This document shows positions 18,017-29,726 of a stretch of 64,000 nucleotides of DNA, one piece after another. Origin of the DNA: Phymatolithon calcareum (Eukaryota; Rhodophyta; Florideophyceae; Hapalidiales); contig OZ345359.1 of assembly GCA_977006965.1 (NCBI GenBank), positions 1,116,001 to 1,180,000 on the forward strand. Direction: 5' to 3'. Under the pieces are notes generated by a model. The model was given only the letters and a program-made list of their open reading frames with translations, searched no databases and was not told where the DNA came from. The first letter of the stretch is position 1, and every line of letters begins with the position of its first letter. The translations under genes were made by a program, and so were the position numbers.

Positions 18017-21000
18017 AGCTCTGATGAAGACGGTGGGAAAGTCTTGAACGGTTTTCCCTCCCTTCTTCGCAGAATGGCCCTGAAGGCTTCTCTTGTTCTC
18101 GTCGGCGATGCAACCGATGATTCTTGTATCAAAAAAAGTGAAGCAAAATTTGCGTCGTCGTCGACTCTGATGGGGCCAGCTCAACAGATCTCTGCAAATA
18201 AAATGATGCCAAGTGTACCGCATATAGCAGGGTAAGCAATTCATCATAAAATTATGATTCTAGCTGCGAGCAGCTATCCATTCAGTCTGAGGTGTAAGCT
18301 GAGCACAGAAAACGATCGATAGGAGGTTTTTTTACACTCAATTCGCACGTAAATCGAGGGTCTTTCTTTTCTTGCACGTCAGCGTTCCGAGTGTATTTTT
18401 GTCCGTGGACTAAACCAGAACTGCGACTTACAATATTCCCTTTATTTGGTGAGAGAAGCACAAAGCCTACTGTCGGCTCTGAGAGCAACTCCAACCTGTA
18501 GGTTCAAGCGCTAGTGAGAGTAAAGAAAGGAAACAGAACTAATCATTAATATTTTTTTTAAAGTTCGACGCAAAAAAGGAATTTTTCTTGTTCACATCAA
18601 GAACTACAATAGAGACGCATCACTTTATTGGTGCTATGGAGGGGGGGGACCATCAGCTAACGGCCCTCAGAGAGGGTTTGATGGGAATTAAGTTGTGAAA
18701 ATAAACCCTTTTATCGATGGTCATGTCGCGCTCAATTTCTTTCGACGGCCCTCTCATCCCTCATCATATTTTGCATATCAAAATTGAGCAACTGCAAAGT
18801 GCTCTGCAATGTCTTCTCTTTCTATTCATGCATTCTACAGCGAAAGGTCCCAACTTTTCCTCAAGAAGCGTGGTGGTGACTGAGGGAACATCGGCGAAAG
18901 GGTCCAAATCTTTCGCAATACGGTACAGTTTAGACAACTTCCAATTCGTCATCCTACAACTGACGAAGCAGCATTCCAAAGCGTCTAACTACGAATGACG
19001 TCTCTTGTCCTAGTTCTCTGATAAAACAGGAGTTGGTTCCATGAAGTAGTGCTTAAGAATGCGGAACTCGTGATCAAGCCGATGTGAGAGCCAAAGCTTC
19101 TCAAGCGCTTCATAACGCGCCATGCTCAAATACAACGGTTTTCCTCTATGAAATTCATGGCCCTCCTCCCCGTGCTGGTTAAGGTATGGCGACCTTCATC
19201 GCGACTTGCGCCTGAGTCGTATCACTAAAACACTCGTCATCATCAGTACGAGAAACACCCCAATACCCTTCCCACACTCTCTCGTATGCTGTTCTTTCCA
19301 ACCACACGTCGAACGAGCTGCCCTATCATAGCAAAGCAAGTTGAATCATGCCGGACAAAGAATCGGTTTCTGAGAAGTAGAGTTGCAAGGATCGCAGATT
19401 CGTGCTTCAAGCGAATCTAAAAGATACTGGAATAGACGGGGTAACGAAGCTAGTCCAAATCGCTTCGGAGTGAATAGCTCTGCTGTGTACGGTGTCATCG
19501 ATTCATATAACATGCGGGGCACTTCGCAAGTCAGGTGCCGCTTCTTCAATGCTCGGTAATTGCATCCGGGACAGAAATTCATTCGTTTCTATAACCTCTT
19601 CGCCCTTAAATCCCTTCTTGTCCTGCGCGTATTGTGCGACAGCAATGTCAATTTCCAGGAAACACGAGCAATAAATCGCCGCTCTCCTCAACAACAATAA
19701 CACCTCACACTCCACATTCGCAGCGATAGTTGCATTATCACTTTGTCGTTTCAAACGTTACACTGTTTGTTTGATTGCCAATTGATAGCAAAGCCCAAGA
19801 CTTCCATGTACGTCCTCAATCATTAAGTTACCGTCGGACAGGAGAAAAGAAACATAAAGCAGGAAAACGCAATCCATCTTCAACATCTCCTTATTTCGCC
19901 CTTGAGCTGTTTCACCATTTCCCAAATCTGCTTCGAGTGATGCGTTTGCAAATGGGGAAAGGTACCAGCTTGAACACGAGTCTCGCGGGTGAGCGTCCAC
20001 AAAAGACGACGTTCTGCTTGGTATTCAGAGACCATCCAAGCTCCTGACCGACATCCAATTTCAGCACGAAGTATTGTAGTAATTACTGAATGCATCAGCA
20101 CATTAAGATCTGCCGTAATCTAAGTAGAAGATAATTCGGAACAATAAAGCACTGCCTTGCAAAGCCCCACTTGGGAGCGAAGGCAAATTACATTACAGCA
20201 CATTAACACAGCTCACACTAATATCTTCGCTAATCACATTCCTTTTCAGCAAATTATCACGCTCTTTGCTCCATTCATGCCAGTCCCCAAGCCTCTTCCA
20301 CAGTTTTAGCTCATGATTGCCAAGATGCGCTAGTGCATTGCGATTCTCCCGAAAACTGACAAATTGGTTTTCAAATTTGAACTTAAGCTCAAATCTATGG
20401 GGGCTAACAATAAAGCCACACAGTCTTACGAATATGTTCAGAAGGAAAGGCTTCTTCAGTCATTGATATGAACATTTAGACAGCTTTTTGGAAGATATGT
20501 AGCAGTGGGTCGTAGGAAGACCCAAGGTTGACTGTGAAAGGGATGATCTGAACAATGCAGTTTACCCAAGTTCATGTGAAAAGAAGGGAGAAAGCCGGAA
20601 ATTAGAACCAGGAATTCTGGCTGGCAGACTAATAAAGTTATCCATGGCTTAGCAATCCGTTTTCGGCTCTTTAGAAGGAAATGTTAGAATGTTTGAGCCG
20701 CTATCGAACCAGATTTTGGAGAAACGGATCACACGGTGGATATACATGGTTCGATAAACATCCAAAGCTAGAAAATATACTTTCAAAGTGATTCATCAAC
20801 TTTACGAGCTCTGGAGCCAACATTTCCCTACTTGTACTAGAAAGAATTCTATGCCGAGCTATGAAGTGTCTCAAATTCTTGTCACGTGCGATAAATATTT
20901 GTCATATGCAAGTACTTTATCATATTACGGGAATCAAAATAATTTTGATATTTAGATCTGCGCGTATGATAGATGGACAAATTTCAACAATCGAGCATCA

Positions 21001-21340
21001 CAGATCTTGTTAGCAGCACGGAACTGAATAGCATCGATCATCTGCACCTCCGCAGGCTATGCAGGGCTGGACAAAGTCGTCGTGCAGATTGCGAACAAGC
21101 TCAAGGCTGTAGACTGTACGGAGCAAAATGAGTCCAATTTTATGTCGCATACTATCTCCACTGTGCATAAATTGAGAGTGTACCCACCATCTATACAGAA
21201 CAACAATGCTGTGCGAATACCTTTGCGCATGTTGTGAAATTTTTCTTTCGCAGGACCATATACTGTACCGTCCGTACGTGCTCCGATTGGATGACTGGTC
21301 AGATTGCAAAAATATTGTGGCTCCTCATCTTGCAAGGCCC
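18017..21340. other. 3.3-kb gene-poor region
   Basis: Apart from the possible helicase leader near 18.0-18.25 kb, I find no gene here. The sequence is AT-rich. A few 70-90 codon frames on the minus strand around 19.35-20.1 kb lack any recognisable domain. Confidence 0.45.
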
Positions 21341-23107
21341 TCATTCGACTTCACTGGACCTTGGTGAAAGACTGAGCTTCGGGGACAGCATGAACGGCTC
21401 GGTATCAATGGAAACAATGCGCCTAAGTAGGCCATTCTTTCTCGTGATGTCAATCGACTGCGTTTCTTCAACGGTATCGCTCGGTATGGAGTATTCAAAC
21501 CCAATCAACCTGCCCTTTGGGTTAGTGGTTGGCAGGGGCTCATCGCGTATATTTTCTTGCAAATCGCCAGCATTGGCAACGTATTCGCCGATTGTGACGC
21601 CTTGCAGTCTACCGACCTCAAAGTTCTCTAGTGCCTTAACCGGAGACGCAGTAAGGTCAATGTTGCTAATTGCGGTTCCGCCGCGCTTCGTGAGCACCTT
21701 GTTCCAGTCGATTTCCTTAAAGAAAGGGTGCGTCATGGCCTCGGATACAGTCATGCGTTCTTGTGGGTCTTTGTGCAGAAGCATTAGAAGAAGAGATCGT
21801 GCCTCAAAAGAAAGTACCTTGGGGATTTTAACGGGCTCACGGCGCACCATGTGGAAGACCTCTTTTGTTCTCTGCGCGTCAAACGGAAAGCAACCGCACA
21901 TCATGCGGTATAACATAACCCCCAGACTCCACATGTCCGCTTCCATCGAGTATTGTCGTCCATAGAGCATCTCCGGAGGGAGATAGTTTCGAGTCCCGCA
22001 AATACTCCCTGTGCGCAGGTAGCCGCTTCCCGTATGGTTCATGTGGAGATTCTTGGCGAGCCCGAAGTCTCCGATTTTCAAGTGTCCTTCATTATCAATG
22101 AGGATGTTTTCCGGTTTTAAATCGCGGTACACTATACCCTTGGAATGTAAGTGCTGCAACCCAAGCATGATTTCCGCGGCCGCGAGACGGGTCTCTTCTT
22201 CGGACAGTCTTCCATAGTACTTCTTTTTCTTTTTTTCCTTGTCTTTGCTTTCGCCTCCGCAGTCCGGTGCATATAAGATACCCTTTTCATTATTCCACCG
22301 TTCCCCATTCTTGCGAATGTACGTCGCAAGATCTCCGCCACTGCAAAGCTGGGTACCGATAAACAAATTATTCTGCGTTTGAAACGCGAACTCCATCCGC
22401 AGCAGGAATGGATGGTGACCGACTTCCTCCATCAAATATCGTTCCGACGCAACGTGGCGAATTGCTCTTGTGGACAAGAACGTTTTGTTCTTGTTGATTA
22501 CTTTCAGGGCATAATACCTGTCGTCGTCGTTCCATCGCACCATGAACACTTTACCACCACCGCCCTGCCCAATTATGGATTCCACGGTTAAGGTATGCAA
22601 ACTCGGCAAGTTTACCGCGCGTGCTCGGGCAAGGTAAAACCTCCAACGCTCAAGCTCGGTGCTGGGGGTAGCCACTTTGATGTACAAGGCGTGAAACGCA
22701 TCTTTCGTTGGTGTATTGAAGAAAATCCTCGCAAAGTTGTCGCTGGTTTGCAAAATCTCGATTTTGAATGTGTTGACAACCAAAACGGCGAGCACACCTT
22801 CACTTTCCACCTTCAGAGAGCTTGCAACCACCTTGCTCTTGTAAACGACCATCGTGCACCCACGCAATTCAACGTAGTGTCTCCGGGAGCGTAAAAACTT
22901 GGACACTTTGCAGAAGATGTCACCTGCCATGTCCAGGCTCTGTTTTTTGAATAGAGTGAGATACTCGGTCATGTCTGTGATCAGCGGTTTGGGTGGCCTA
23001 TCCGTCGTCACAGTTCGGGGACGCTCGCGCCTCGCCACGGCATTGTCACCGTCCTTCATCGCGGGAGACGATGGGTCGCGGCGTTTGGCTACTCGCCAGT
23101 CTGGCAT
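21341..23107 (-). CDS. PH-domain AGC-family serine/threonine kinase (Akt-like layout)
   Basis: A 588-aa protein from ATG 23107. Residues 1-60 are basic and Pro/Thr-rich. About 62-162 fits a pleckstrin-homology fold (it ends in the W-containing helix ELERWRFYLARA), suggesting phosphoinositide or membrane binding. The kinase domain spans about 172-460: GQGGGGKV loop (180-187), catalytic Lys in YALKVI (202), YRDLKPEN (327-334, with Tyr for the usual His of HRD, common in AGC kinases), DFG (347-349) and activation loop SICGTRNYLPPEM (368-380), where a T-loop phospho-site would lie. An unusual charged insert (about 268-300, with DKEKKKKKYYG) sits between helices D and E. An AGC C-tail follows, including a FEYS-like hydrophobic motif. 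PH plus AGC kinase is the layout of Akt/PKB, but orthology needs a tree. Confidence 0.88.
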   Translation of the reverse strand: MPDWRVAKRRDPSSPAMKDGDNAVARRERPRTVTTDRPPKPLITDMTEYLTLFKKQSLDMAGDIFCKVSKFLRSRRHYVELRGCTMVVYKSKVVASSLKVESEGVLAVLVVNTFKIEILQTSDNFARIFFNTPTKDAFHALYIKVATPSTELERWRFYLARARAVNLPSLHTLTVESIIGQGGGGKVFMVRWNDDDRYYALKVINKNKTFLSTRAIRHVASERYLMEEVGHHPFLLRMEFAFQTQNNLFIGTQLCSGGDLATYIRKNGERWNNEKGILYAPDCGGESKDKEKKKKKYYGRLSEEETRLAAAEIMLGLQHLHSKGIVYRDLKPENILIDNEGHLKIGDFGLAKNLHMNHTGSGYLRTGSICGTRNYLPPEMLYGRQYSMEADMWSLGVMLYRMMCGCFPFDAQRTKEVFHMVRREPVKIPKVLSFEARSLLLMLLHKDPQERMTVSEAMTHPFFKEIDWNKVLTKRGGTAISNIDLTASPVKALENFEVGRLQGVTIGEYVANAGDLQENIRDEPLPTTNPKGRLIGFEYSIPSDTVEETQSIDITRKNGLLRRIVSIDTEPFMLSPKLSLSPRSSEVE

Positions 23108-24861
23108 GCTGGCGTGGGAAGAAGAGTATTATGTTGTTGCACAAGGCGCATCTGGGACTGCATCGGGGAGGCGTAGAGTTTTCTCGTTAAGTATTTCGGA
23201 GAGACCTTGCAACAGAGATTGTTTGTCGTGCTTCTCGAAGGAGAGCAGTCAATGACCTTTACAGCAAATGGTGCTCCCGATCGGGGATTTTCTCAATTGA
23301 CTGTTGCTGACTCCTTAATTTTTGAATCGGAAGGGAAAGAACCACTAAATTTCAAAAATAATCATCTACCCGATTTGGTACGCTCTAGCATCACCATCTC
23401 ACAACTAGTCTCACTTTAGAATATTCAACGGAAAGAATAGAAAGCAGCATTGTCATGCAGCAAACTAGCTCACTATACAGAGAAGAGTGTGATTAAACCA
23501 CACCGAGACCCTTACGATGCCTACGATTCTTCAATTGAGCAAAAAACCCAAAGCATGTGACAGCTGAAAAGATAATCTAGTACAGCTCTCAGACGAGCCA
23601 CAATGTAGAAAGAAGCTGAACTGAATGGTTCGTTTGCCAAATCGGAGATCGCTGTCCCTCGCCCTGATCACAATATTTTGCTGGCATAAACACCAACGCT
23701 GGGTTGCACAGAGAGGTTGTAGGCTAGAAGTTTGGATGGAAGCCTTGGGGCCTGTCTTCAAAGAAGGTGGTCCCGAAATATCTACTGTGACTTCCAATTG
23801 CTACCACACGCCTAAAGAGGAAATTCTTTTTATCTCGTTTCAAAAATGCATTGCGAGGACAGTGAAATTCACTGAGTGAATTCGGTAGGTCACAACTAAG
23901 ATTCTAATTTCGCGAATGCCCTTGAAGACATTTCTTCGCATTGGCGAGCGTCGCCTGGTCCGCCATGTGCCACTACAATGCTTCAGACCAACGACAGGAT
24001 CCATGTTCCGTGATGCCCCGGTTCGGACATGCGTGCTGCAGTCAATCTCGAGTAGAAGAAGCTTTAGACCCCAGAAACGGTGCTTTCCCATTACGGGATA
24101 AGGTAAACGAAATGATTGAATGACGCTTTGTCGTTCCTGATTGGCAGCGAAGATATTCAAATGTATGTGGCCTTTTCGACACGACAATTGGCGACAAAGG
24201 AATACCTAACGATGATTTCCTCGAGAATATTTTGTGCTCGTGGTTTTTTTAAAAATAAACCGCAGACAAAAGGGTGTATCAGAAGACATTCGGAATAATG
24301 AGGATAGGAAAAATGCATAACTCTTGCAGAGAGTTCAGTTGATCATCTACAATTGGCAAAATTTTAGGTGAAGCATTTCCGCTGACTGGTTTCTGGGAAC
24401 GAGCTAAACGGCTTTACTAACGTGGTTCTTTGTTTTCAGTCGCGACGACGTCCTACGATTTCTCATTGCTAGCATTAACTTTTATTCGGCATAACAGGCA
24501 TGGTCTATATGTCCTTTTTTGAGCCAGTGGCCCAAACACTGGGTTGAAGAGCGTCTGGTTTTTTTCGCTGACGGCGTTTTGTACAGCTTGTGTGCAAAGG
24601 GTTAATCAAACTGCCTTCTCCCGACGCTGCTGTAAACTCTTGAAAACACTTGAATGCATTTCTGGATGCTCAGTGCTTTATTGAATACGCCAAGCCTGCG
24701 ATTCTCCGAAACGGCGGTCCGTGCCTGCTTTATACCTTGCAGCATTAGATATTTTCATACCCTGGGGGCACTTCTTGTTTGCCAGCGAGAATGTTGTACC
24801 CGATGTTTCGACATGTTGTAAGATGAATCACGTACTTTCATCCGATTACACCAAGGCTTTA

Positions 24862-25096
24862 CGACAATCAGAACACCTCAATATATATTGAAGAAGAAGA
24901 AGAAGTGGAGATTTTTATTATAGTGTTACCAACGCATCTGCAGACGCTTGGGGCAACACTTCTGATGAGCCACGAGGACTCAATTCAGAGCCCAGGGCTC
25001 CATTTCGCATAAAAACGGCTATAGTCAGCAAAATTAGAAAACCTAACTCTGATCTCAACGGAGAGATCAATATGTATTGAGGTGTTCTGATTGTCG
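24862..25096. repeat. MITE-like element with 30-bp inverted ends
   Basis: CGACAATCAGAACACCTCAA plus ten further bases at 24862-24891 reappears as reverse complement at 25067-25096 with one mismatch. The 175-bp interior has no coding potential. Confidence 0.75.
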
Positions 25097-25570
25097 TCAA
25101 TATGTCAGTGTATTTCAAGCTAAAGATGATTCCAATCAATGTTACATAACATTTGATTCGCATTAGCATTGTATGGGCGAGGCGCGTCAGGCCACTCGTG
25201 TGCCTATGTCAGCGTCAACGGCCCAAAGGGCGCCGCCTAAGGACGAAGTCGACTCCTACACGTTTGTTCAGTTTTCTGGGGGTTTGTTTTTCATCTTTGA
25301 TCGAGCATATAACATGGCACCGTCTTGGCTACTGTTATTCGGTGAGATATTACTGCGGGGATAAGTATGTTAGAAATTAATATCAGCAGTTGTATTGTAT
25401 TATATTATTCATTTCCCCAGGAGGTTAGCAGAGCTTCGAACGCAAATGCTTTCTCCATTTTGTTTGGAGTGGAGAAACGTCGAACGCATTCCCTGTCTCC
25501 TGGACGTCCCACGCGGGTCGCCTCCCCTCGTAGCAAATTCGTGCATTACACTACAGAAGTTCACTGATAC

Positions 25571-26325
25571 CAGGGGAAAGTTACTGTACTGTATACAGGG
25601 GGAGGAAAGCCAGTTTTGGAAGTTTCAAAGATTATACTGAGAACGTTGGTTGCGTTGTGCACGGTAAATTATGAGGGATTTCGAGTATCAAAAATATATC
25701 TTAAAAGCTGATGTTGATGCACTGCGAGACGTGCCCGTCGCACGTGATCTGCCAATAAGAACGGCGCTTGAGCCAGGTGCACTACGAAATGGACGTGCGT
25801 GTGCGTTAACGGTTGCTTGCGTGGGGCCGGGATCGATGTGTGCGCAGGTGAAAGGCGCGATAACTTGGGCTCAAATTCATCGTTTGTGCACACCGCACTA
25901 CACACTGCCCATCAACGTTAATTCTGATAATTTTCAGCCAGAGGCGAATGGTGCAACGTGAGCCGTCACAACATTGGGAGTCCCAATGTTCACAACTTCC
26001 TGACGCCTTTCTCACATATTTTTATGATGCATTTTCGTATTGCCGTTCACGCTTCATACAGACCGTACGTGAAGCGCTTGAGAAAAACGGTATGACAACC
26101 GACTTGCTTTCCTCCCCTTGTATAACTTTCCCCTGCTGATACTCTTTCCTATGTACTTACTGTAAACAGCAAGGCTACCGTTTGTAAGTGACTGGTTGCT
26201 ACCTGCGCAGCGTGCGGCACTGGAGGCTCAGAAATTCCACTGGGGAATGTACGAGGTGGTAAAGTCCCCCTCGAAATCTTTGGTTCAGAGACTTGAACCA
26301 GGGGAAAGTTATACACTTTCCCCTG
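25571..26325. repeat. Dispersed CAGGGGAAAGTTA motif, partly inverted
   Basis: Copies are at 25571-25583 (+), 26123-26135 (-) and 26299-26325, where the motif faces its own inverted copy across TTATAC as a hairpin. The first two are also flanked by GATAC on the outer side, as if they were the ends of a ~570-bp element. Confidence 0.6.
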
Positions 26326-26501
26326 CTTGAACCTATCTCATATCTGCTCTCCAATTAACATAATTTTTTTTCACGTACCAGACTACGTACTGTATGCACG
26401 CGCTGAAACAAGCAAGACTGTGAGAGTATGAATTTGTAATTGTTCGACATTCAACAGCGAAGCATGTGCTTGCTAGAGATCTTGTCCCATTATCATTTAG
26501 C

Positions 26502-26507
26502 TATAAG
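26502..26507 (+). promoter_or_regulatory. Possible TATA box
   Basis: TATAAG lies 75 bp upstream of the ATG of the secreted propeller protein, a plausible core promoter position. No experimental support. Confidence 0.35.
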
Positions 26508-26582
26508 TACCGCAGAAGCTCACACAACTGCCCCACAAGCTGAGCAATCATCGTTGCGACTTCTGGTCGCCCTCTCGTCCTC

Positions 26583-27674
26583 ATGATGAAAACGGGTTTT
26601 CTTCTTCTGGCGATGCTATCTCTCGCTGTTGCTCATGGCGGGCGTGACCGCCATCGCCGGCGTAACTCGAACGATTTTGCCAATTATGTAGCAGTCGCCA
26701 ACCGCAAAGGAGGATCCATTTCTCTTGTCAACCCCGTAACTCTCAAGTCTGTGGATTACAAACTACCTAATAACGGTGAGCCGATGTATTTCGTGTGTTT
26801 GTTTCGCCGTTTTGACAATCGCCCTCTGGAGCTGTGGGTCGGTGATCGTAAGAACAATCGTCTTGTGATTTTGCAACTCAAGGGAAAACGCATCATCAAT
26901 GACGGATACCTACCCACTCCGAAGGGTCTTTTCCACTCTATGGCCACGCAACGCTTCGAGGAAAAACGTCCACTTGCGTTCTCCACATGCGACATTGACA
27001 ATGTTACCATCGTACATGACGTGCGTGAGAGAAGAAAGTTGTGTTTAATGCATCGCCCAGAGAAGGTTGAGCGTCTCGGTGCAAAGCCACATGATGTCAC
27101 AGCGAACCACAAGTACGCGTTTGTAAGCTACATTGGGGCCTCAGATGGACATGGATATGTTGCGTCCTACGTTGCGCGCACCTGCAAGCTCCTGCGTGTC
27201 ATCCGGACGGCGAAAGACCCTCACTTGGCGGTGCGTTCTGGGCTATCGAAGCTGTTCATCGCAGCTCAAGGCGGTCAGGTGTTGACGAGGTCGATTCCAA
27301 AGTTACGGCCTCGCACTAAGATTCTTGCTTCCAACGCGCACGGCATTGTCATTAATTGTAGGGCCAGGTTCGTCTACGTCACGAATATTGCTGATGGTGG
27401 AAGAAATGCCGTGTTCGTATTCAAGGCGAATGGTAAGCGTGTTTCGTGGTGCCCACGGATTGATACATCATATCCTACGCCGCATAACCCCATGGTGTCC
27501 TATGATGACAAGACGTTGTATATCACGCACACCATTGCGGGCAAGTCTGTGTGCTCTTCATGGGATATCAACCGTCGCACTGGGTGTGTCAAGCCGAACA
27601 CAGAACGCATATTCCGGACTGGTGATACTCCTTTTGGAATTGCGGTGATCCCGCCGGACAGACTCTGCCATTAG
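26583..27674 (+). CDS. Secreted beta-propeller-like protein
   Basis: A 363-aa protein from ATG 26583 (a second ATG follows at once). Residues 1-18 (MMKTGFLLLAMLSLAVAH) form a clear signal peptide, so the product enters the secretory pathway; a basic GGRDRHRRR stretch follows. The rest reads as repeated four-stranded blades with short motifs like YVAVANRKGGSISLVNP, LWVGDRKNNRLVILQL, AFVSYIG and RFVYVTNIADGG, resembling the YVTN/lactonase-type seven-bladed propeller. No catalytic set is evident, so whether it is an enzyme or a cell-wall binding protein is open. It stands alone among repeats. Confidence 0.75.
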   Translation: MMKTGFLLLAMLSLAVAHGGRDRHRRRNSNDFANYVAVANRKGGSISLVNPVTLKSVDYKLPNNGEPMYFVCLFRRFDNRPLELWVGDRKNNRLVILQLKGKRIINDGYLPTPKGLFHSMATQRFEEKRPLAFSTCDIDNVTIVHDVRERRKLCLMHRPEKVERLGAKPHDVTANHKYAFVSYIGASDGHGYVASYVARTCKLLRVIRTAKDPHLAVRSGLSKLFIAAQGGQVLTRSIPKLRPRTKILASNAHGIVINCRARFVYVTNIADGGRNAVFVFKANGKRVSWCPRIDTSYPTPHNPMVSYDDKTLYITHTIAGKSVCSSWDINRRTGCVKPNTERIFRTGDTPFGIAVIPPDRLCH

Positions 27675-28638
27675 TCCAATATTTGTAGTCTGGATCAAAT
27701 AGTTCTTCACGAACATTATCCTTGATTGCCAATGGCACATAAGAAATATGTATCCCAAACCATAGCAACGGCAATGCCCCACCGTGCCGGCTCTTTCTTG
27801 AGTAGTTAGGTGGTTTCCATGGCAATCAGTGTTGGTTTGCACATTCAGGGGTGAATATACACGAATATCTTCGAGGTGCACCGTTTTGCAAGCATTCACT
27901 TTTTTCGGGTACCGGGAAAAAAGCGCATGCTCGTTTTCCTCTCCACATTTATGATCGGGTCATCATTTTCTGACGCAGACACGCGCTTGACGAACGAAGT
28001 GAGCGCGTTTGCGGTGGAATTGAGCGCTGACCCTAGCGCAGGGGCTGCAGCTATGGTTGTCTTTTGCTTGGGGCCTGTCAGCGTGGGGCAAACCTCACCA
28101 CTATCACCCGCTTCGACACGCGCCTTGTCTGGGTGCTTTAAACTCTGGTGAAATGCGTGGTACCGTGGAATGCGTGCATCAGTTTACTGGAGTGAATCGA
28201 ACTTCGTGCTTAAGTAGAGTTGCGCTGTGATCGCCCAATCACGTCGCATGACTTCGAGTAATTCTACTGGCCTGTTGTTCAGAGTATGCGTGCCGAGACA
28301 GCGTGGGACACTCGCTGTGCAGAAGAGTCTCAGCCCAACATGGCTTGTGCAGTGTGTGTATCGACTCACACGTGCATTTGTTAGTGGAGAAATAAGAATC
28401 AAGGTCATGAGTGACCAGACTACGCTACATTAGACTACCCGCTCATTGTCTACCCATTGATCCACAATGACAATCCATCATCTGCAACCAGATCCAACAA
28501 CACCAATATAATCCTCATTTAGCACTCCATGCTACTGTACTTGGGGTACTTGCCAAAGGACTATGATGGCAAAAACCTTTGCCATGTCTGCTGATGAATG
28601 GTCAGAAGACAATATCATTGCTGCGCCCTAATGTTCAT

Positions 28639-28672
28639 AGCGGTCTGGAGAGCAAGTGCTCTCCAGACCGCT
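28639..28672. repeat. Perfect 16-bp-arm hairpin
   Basis: AGCGGTCTGGAGAGCA and its exact reverse complement are separated by 2 nt. Confidence 0.9.
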
Positions 28673-28714
28673 AGATTTCAAAACTCTTTTCGAGCTCATA
28701 CTTGTGCATATGCC

Positions 28715-29320
28715 GGGTGCAAGGCAGGCGTTGGGAGCAATATACTTGTACGGTATTGGGCAAGGACTATACATCGCAATACCTATTGCAGTATCTGTTT
28801 ATGTGCCAGTACGTCAATATATTGCAGTATACTGTCAATACGTCTCGATTCGTCACATATCTAGCAAATCTTGCTGTTCATCATCTTCCCCAACTTTGCA
28901 CAAATTATCGCGTGGGCATGCAAAAACGAAACAGCTTACGCCTCGACGGAATTTGTCCACGCCTTTACGCGCTTGGATGTCCTTCTCGATGTCATCATGC
29001 CTCGTCATGAGTGCCTTTACGATGTGCTCCGGTTTGGGGCCAGAATCCATGGCGATGCGGGAAGTCGTACGAAATGACCGTGAGGGAGAGGTTGGGTGCG
29101 TTCGTACTCCCGGAATGGAAGGGGGTGTCACAATTGACCGAAAGCAGTACGTCAGCAAAGAGAACCTATGCCAACACGTATCGAACCGGCCCGTGGGCGA
29201 GAAATTCCATACGCCAATACGTACTGCAATACATGCCATGCGCTCAATACGCTATCAATAGCAGTATATTGCAGTATACTGCAGTATCAGTATATTGCTC
29301 CCAATGCCTGGTGCAAGGCC
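28715..29320. repeat. Element with inverted ends and GCAGTATA subrepeats
   Basis: Ends share AGGCRTTGGGAGCAATATACT in opposite orientation (28726-28746 and 29289-29309), followed inward by many TTGCAGTATACTG-like units. This resembles a non-autonomous DNA element. Its classification is unknown. Confidence 0.6.
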
Positions 29321-29726
29321 AAATTTGGGCAAAAGTCCCACCGTTCCTCACACACGAAGAAGAAGTATTAACGTAGAGAAACCTCTTCAATTCGCGACTC
29401 CAATAATGGCCATTTACGGATACCCAAACACACACCAGTTGAATGCGGGCTAGAAGAGATATTCATCGTGGAAATATTCAAAGTGAAACAGGGTGTCAGG
29501 GACAAGGTGCTGGCTGTCGTGGTGGAAGCGTTGTCCAAGTTGCGGAAAAGCAGAAATACTACAGGAGAAAACGGAAGTGTGTGGGGACGTATCTGGTTAT
29601 TGACAAACCTGTTAGAATTACAGTGAGGATGTGAATAGCGGCTGCATTGTATAAAGGTGCTCCCGATGCGGTGCATGGTCACAAGCACAGTAAGAACGGT
29701 TTCTGTGGAAGCCGGGCGGATTGTTC

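Larger units (their letters stand above)
23108..26582. other. 3.5-kb gene-poor region with repeats
   Basis: No supported gene. It holds a 30-bp inverted repeat pair (24862-24891 and 25067-25096), a GAAGAAGAAGAAG tract near 24892, and several copies of a CAGGGGAAAGTTA motif (25571, 26123 reverse, 26299 with a hairpin partner). Small open frames show no recognisable content. Confidence 0.5.
27675..29726. other. 2-kb gene-poor region with hairpins
   Basis: No supported gene. A perfect hairpin lies at 28639-28672 and an imperfect inverted repeat pair rich in GCAGTATA at 28711-28850 and 29200-29320. The roughly 360-bp interval between that pair has open frames on both strands without recognisable domains. 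Confidence 0.5.

Noticed and set aside
17327-18235. 302-codon frame antisense to the helicase
   Set aside because: The helicase frame holds all conserved motifs; the antisense frame has none.
28853-29239. 128-codon frame between the inverted ends of the GCAGTATA element
   Set aside because: No recognisable domain; could be chance in a repeat interior.
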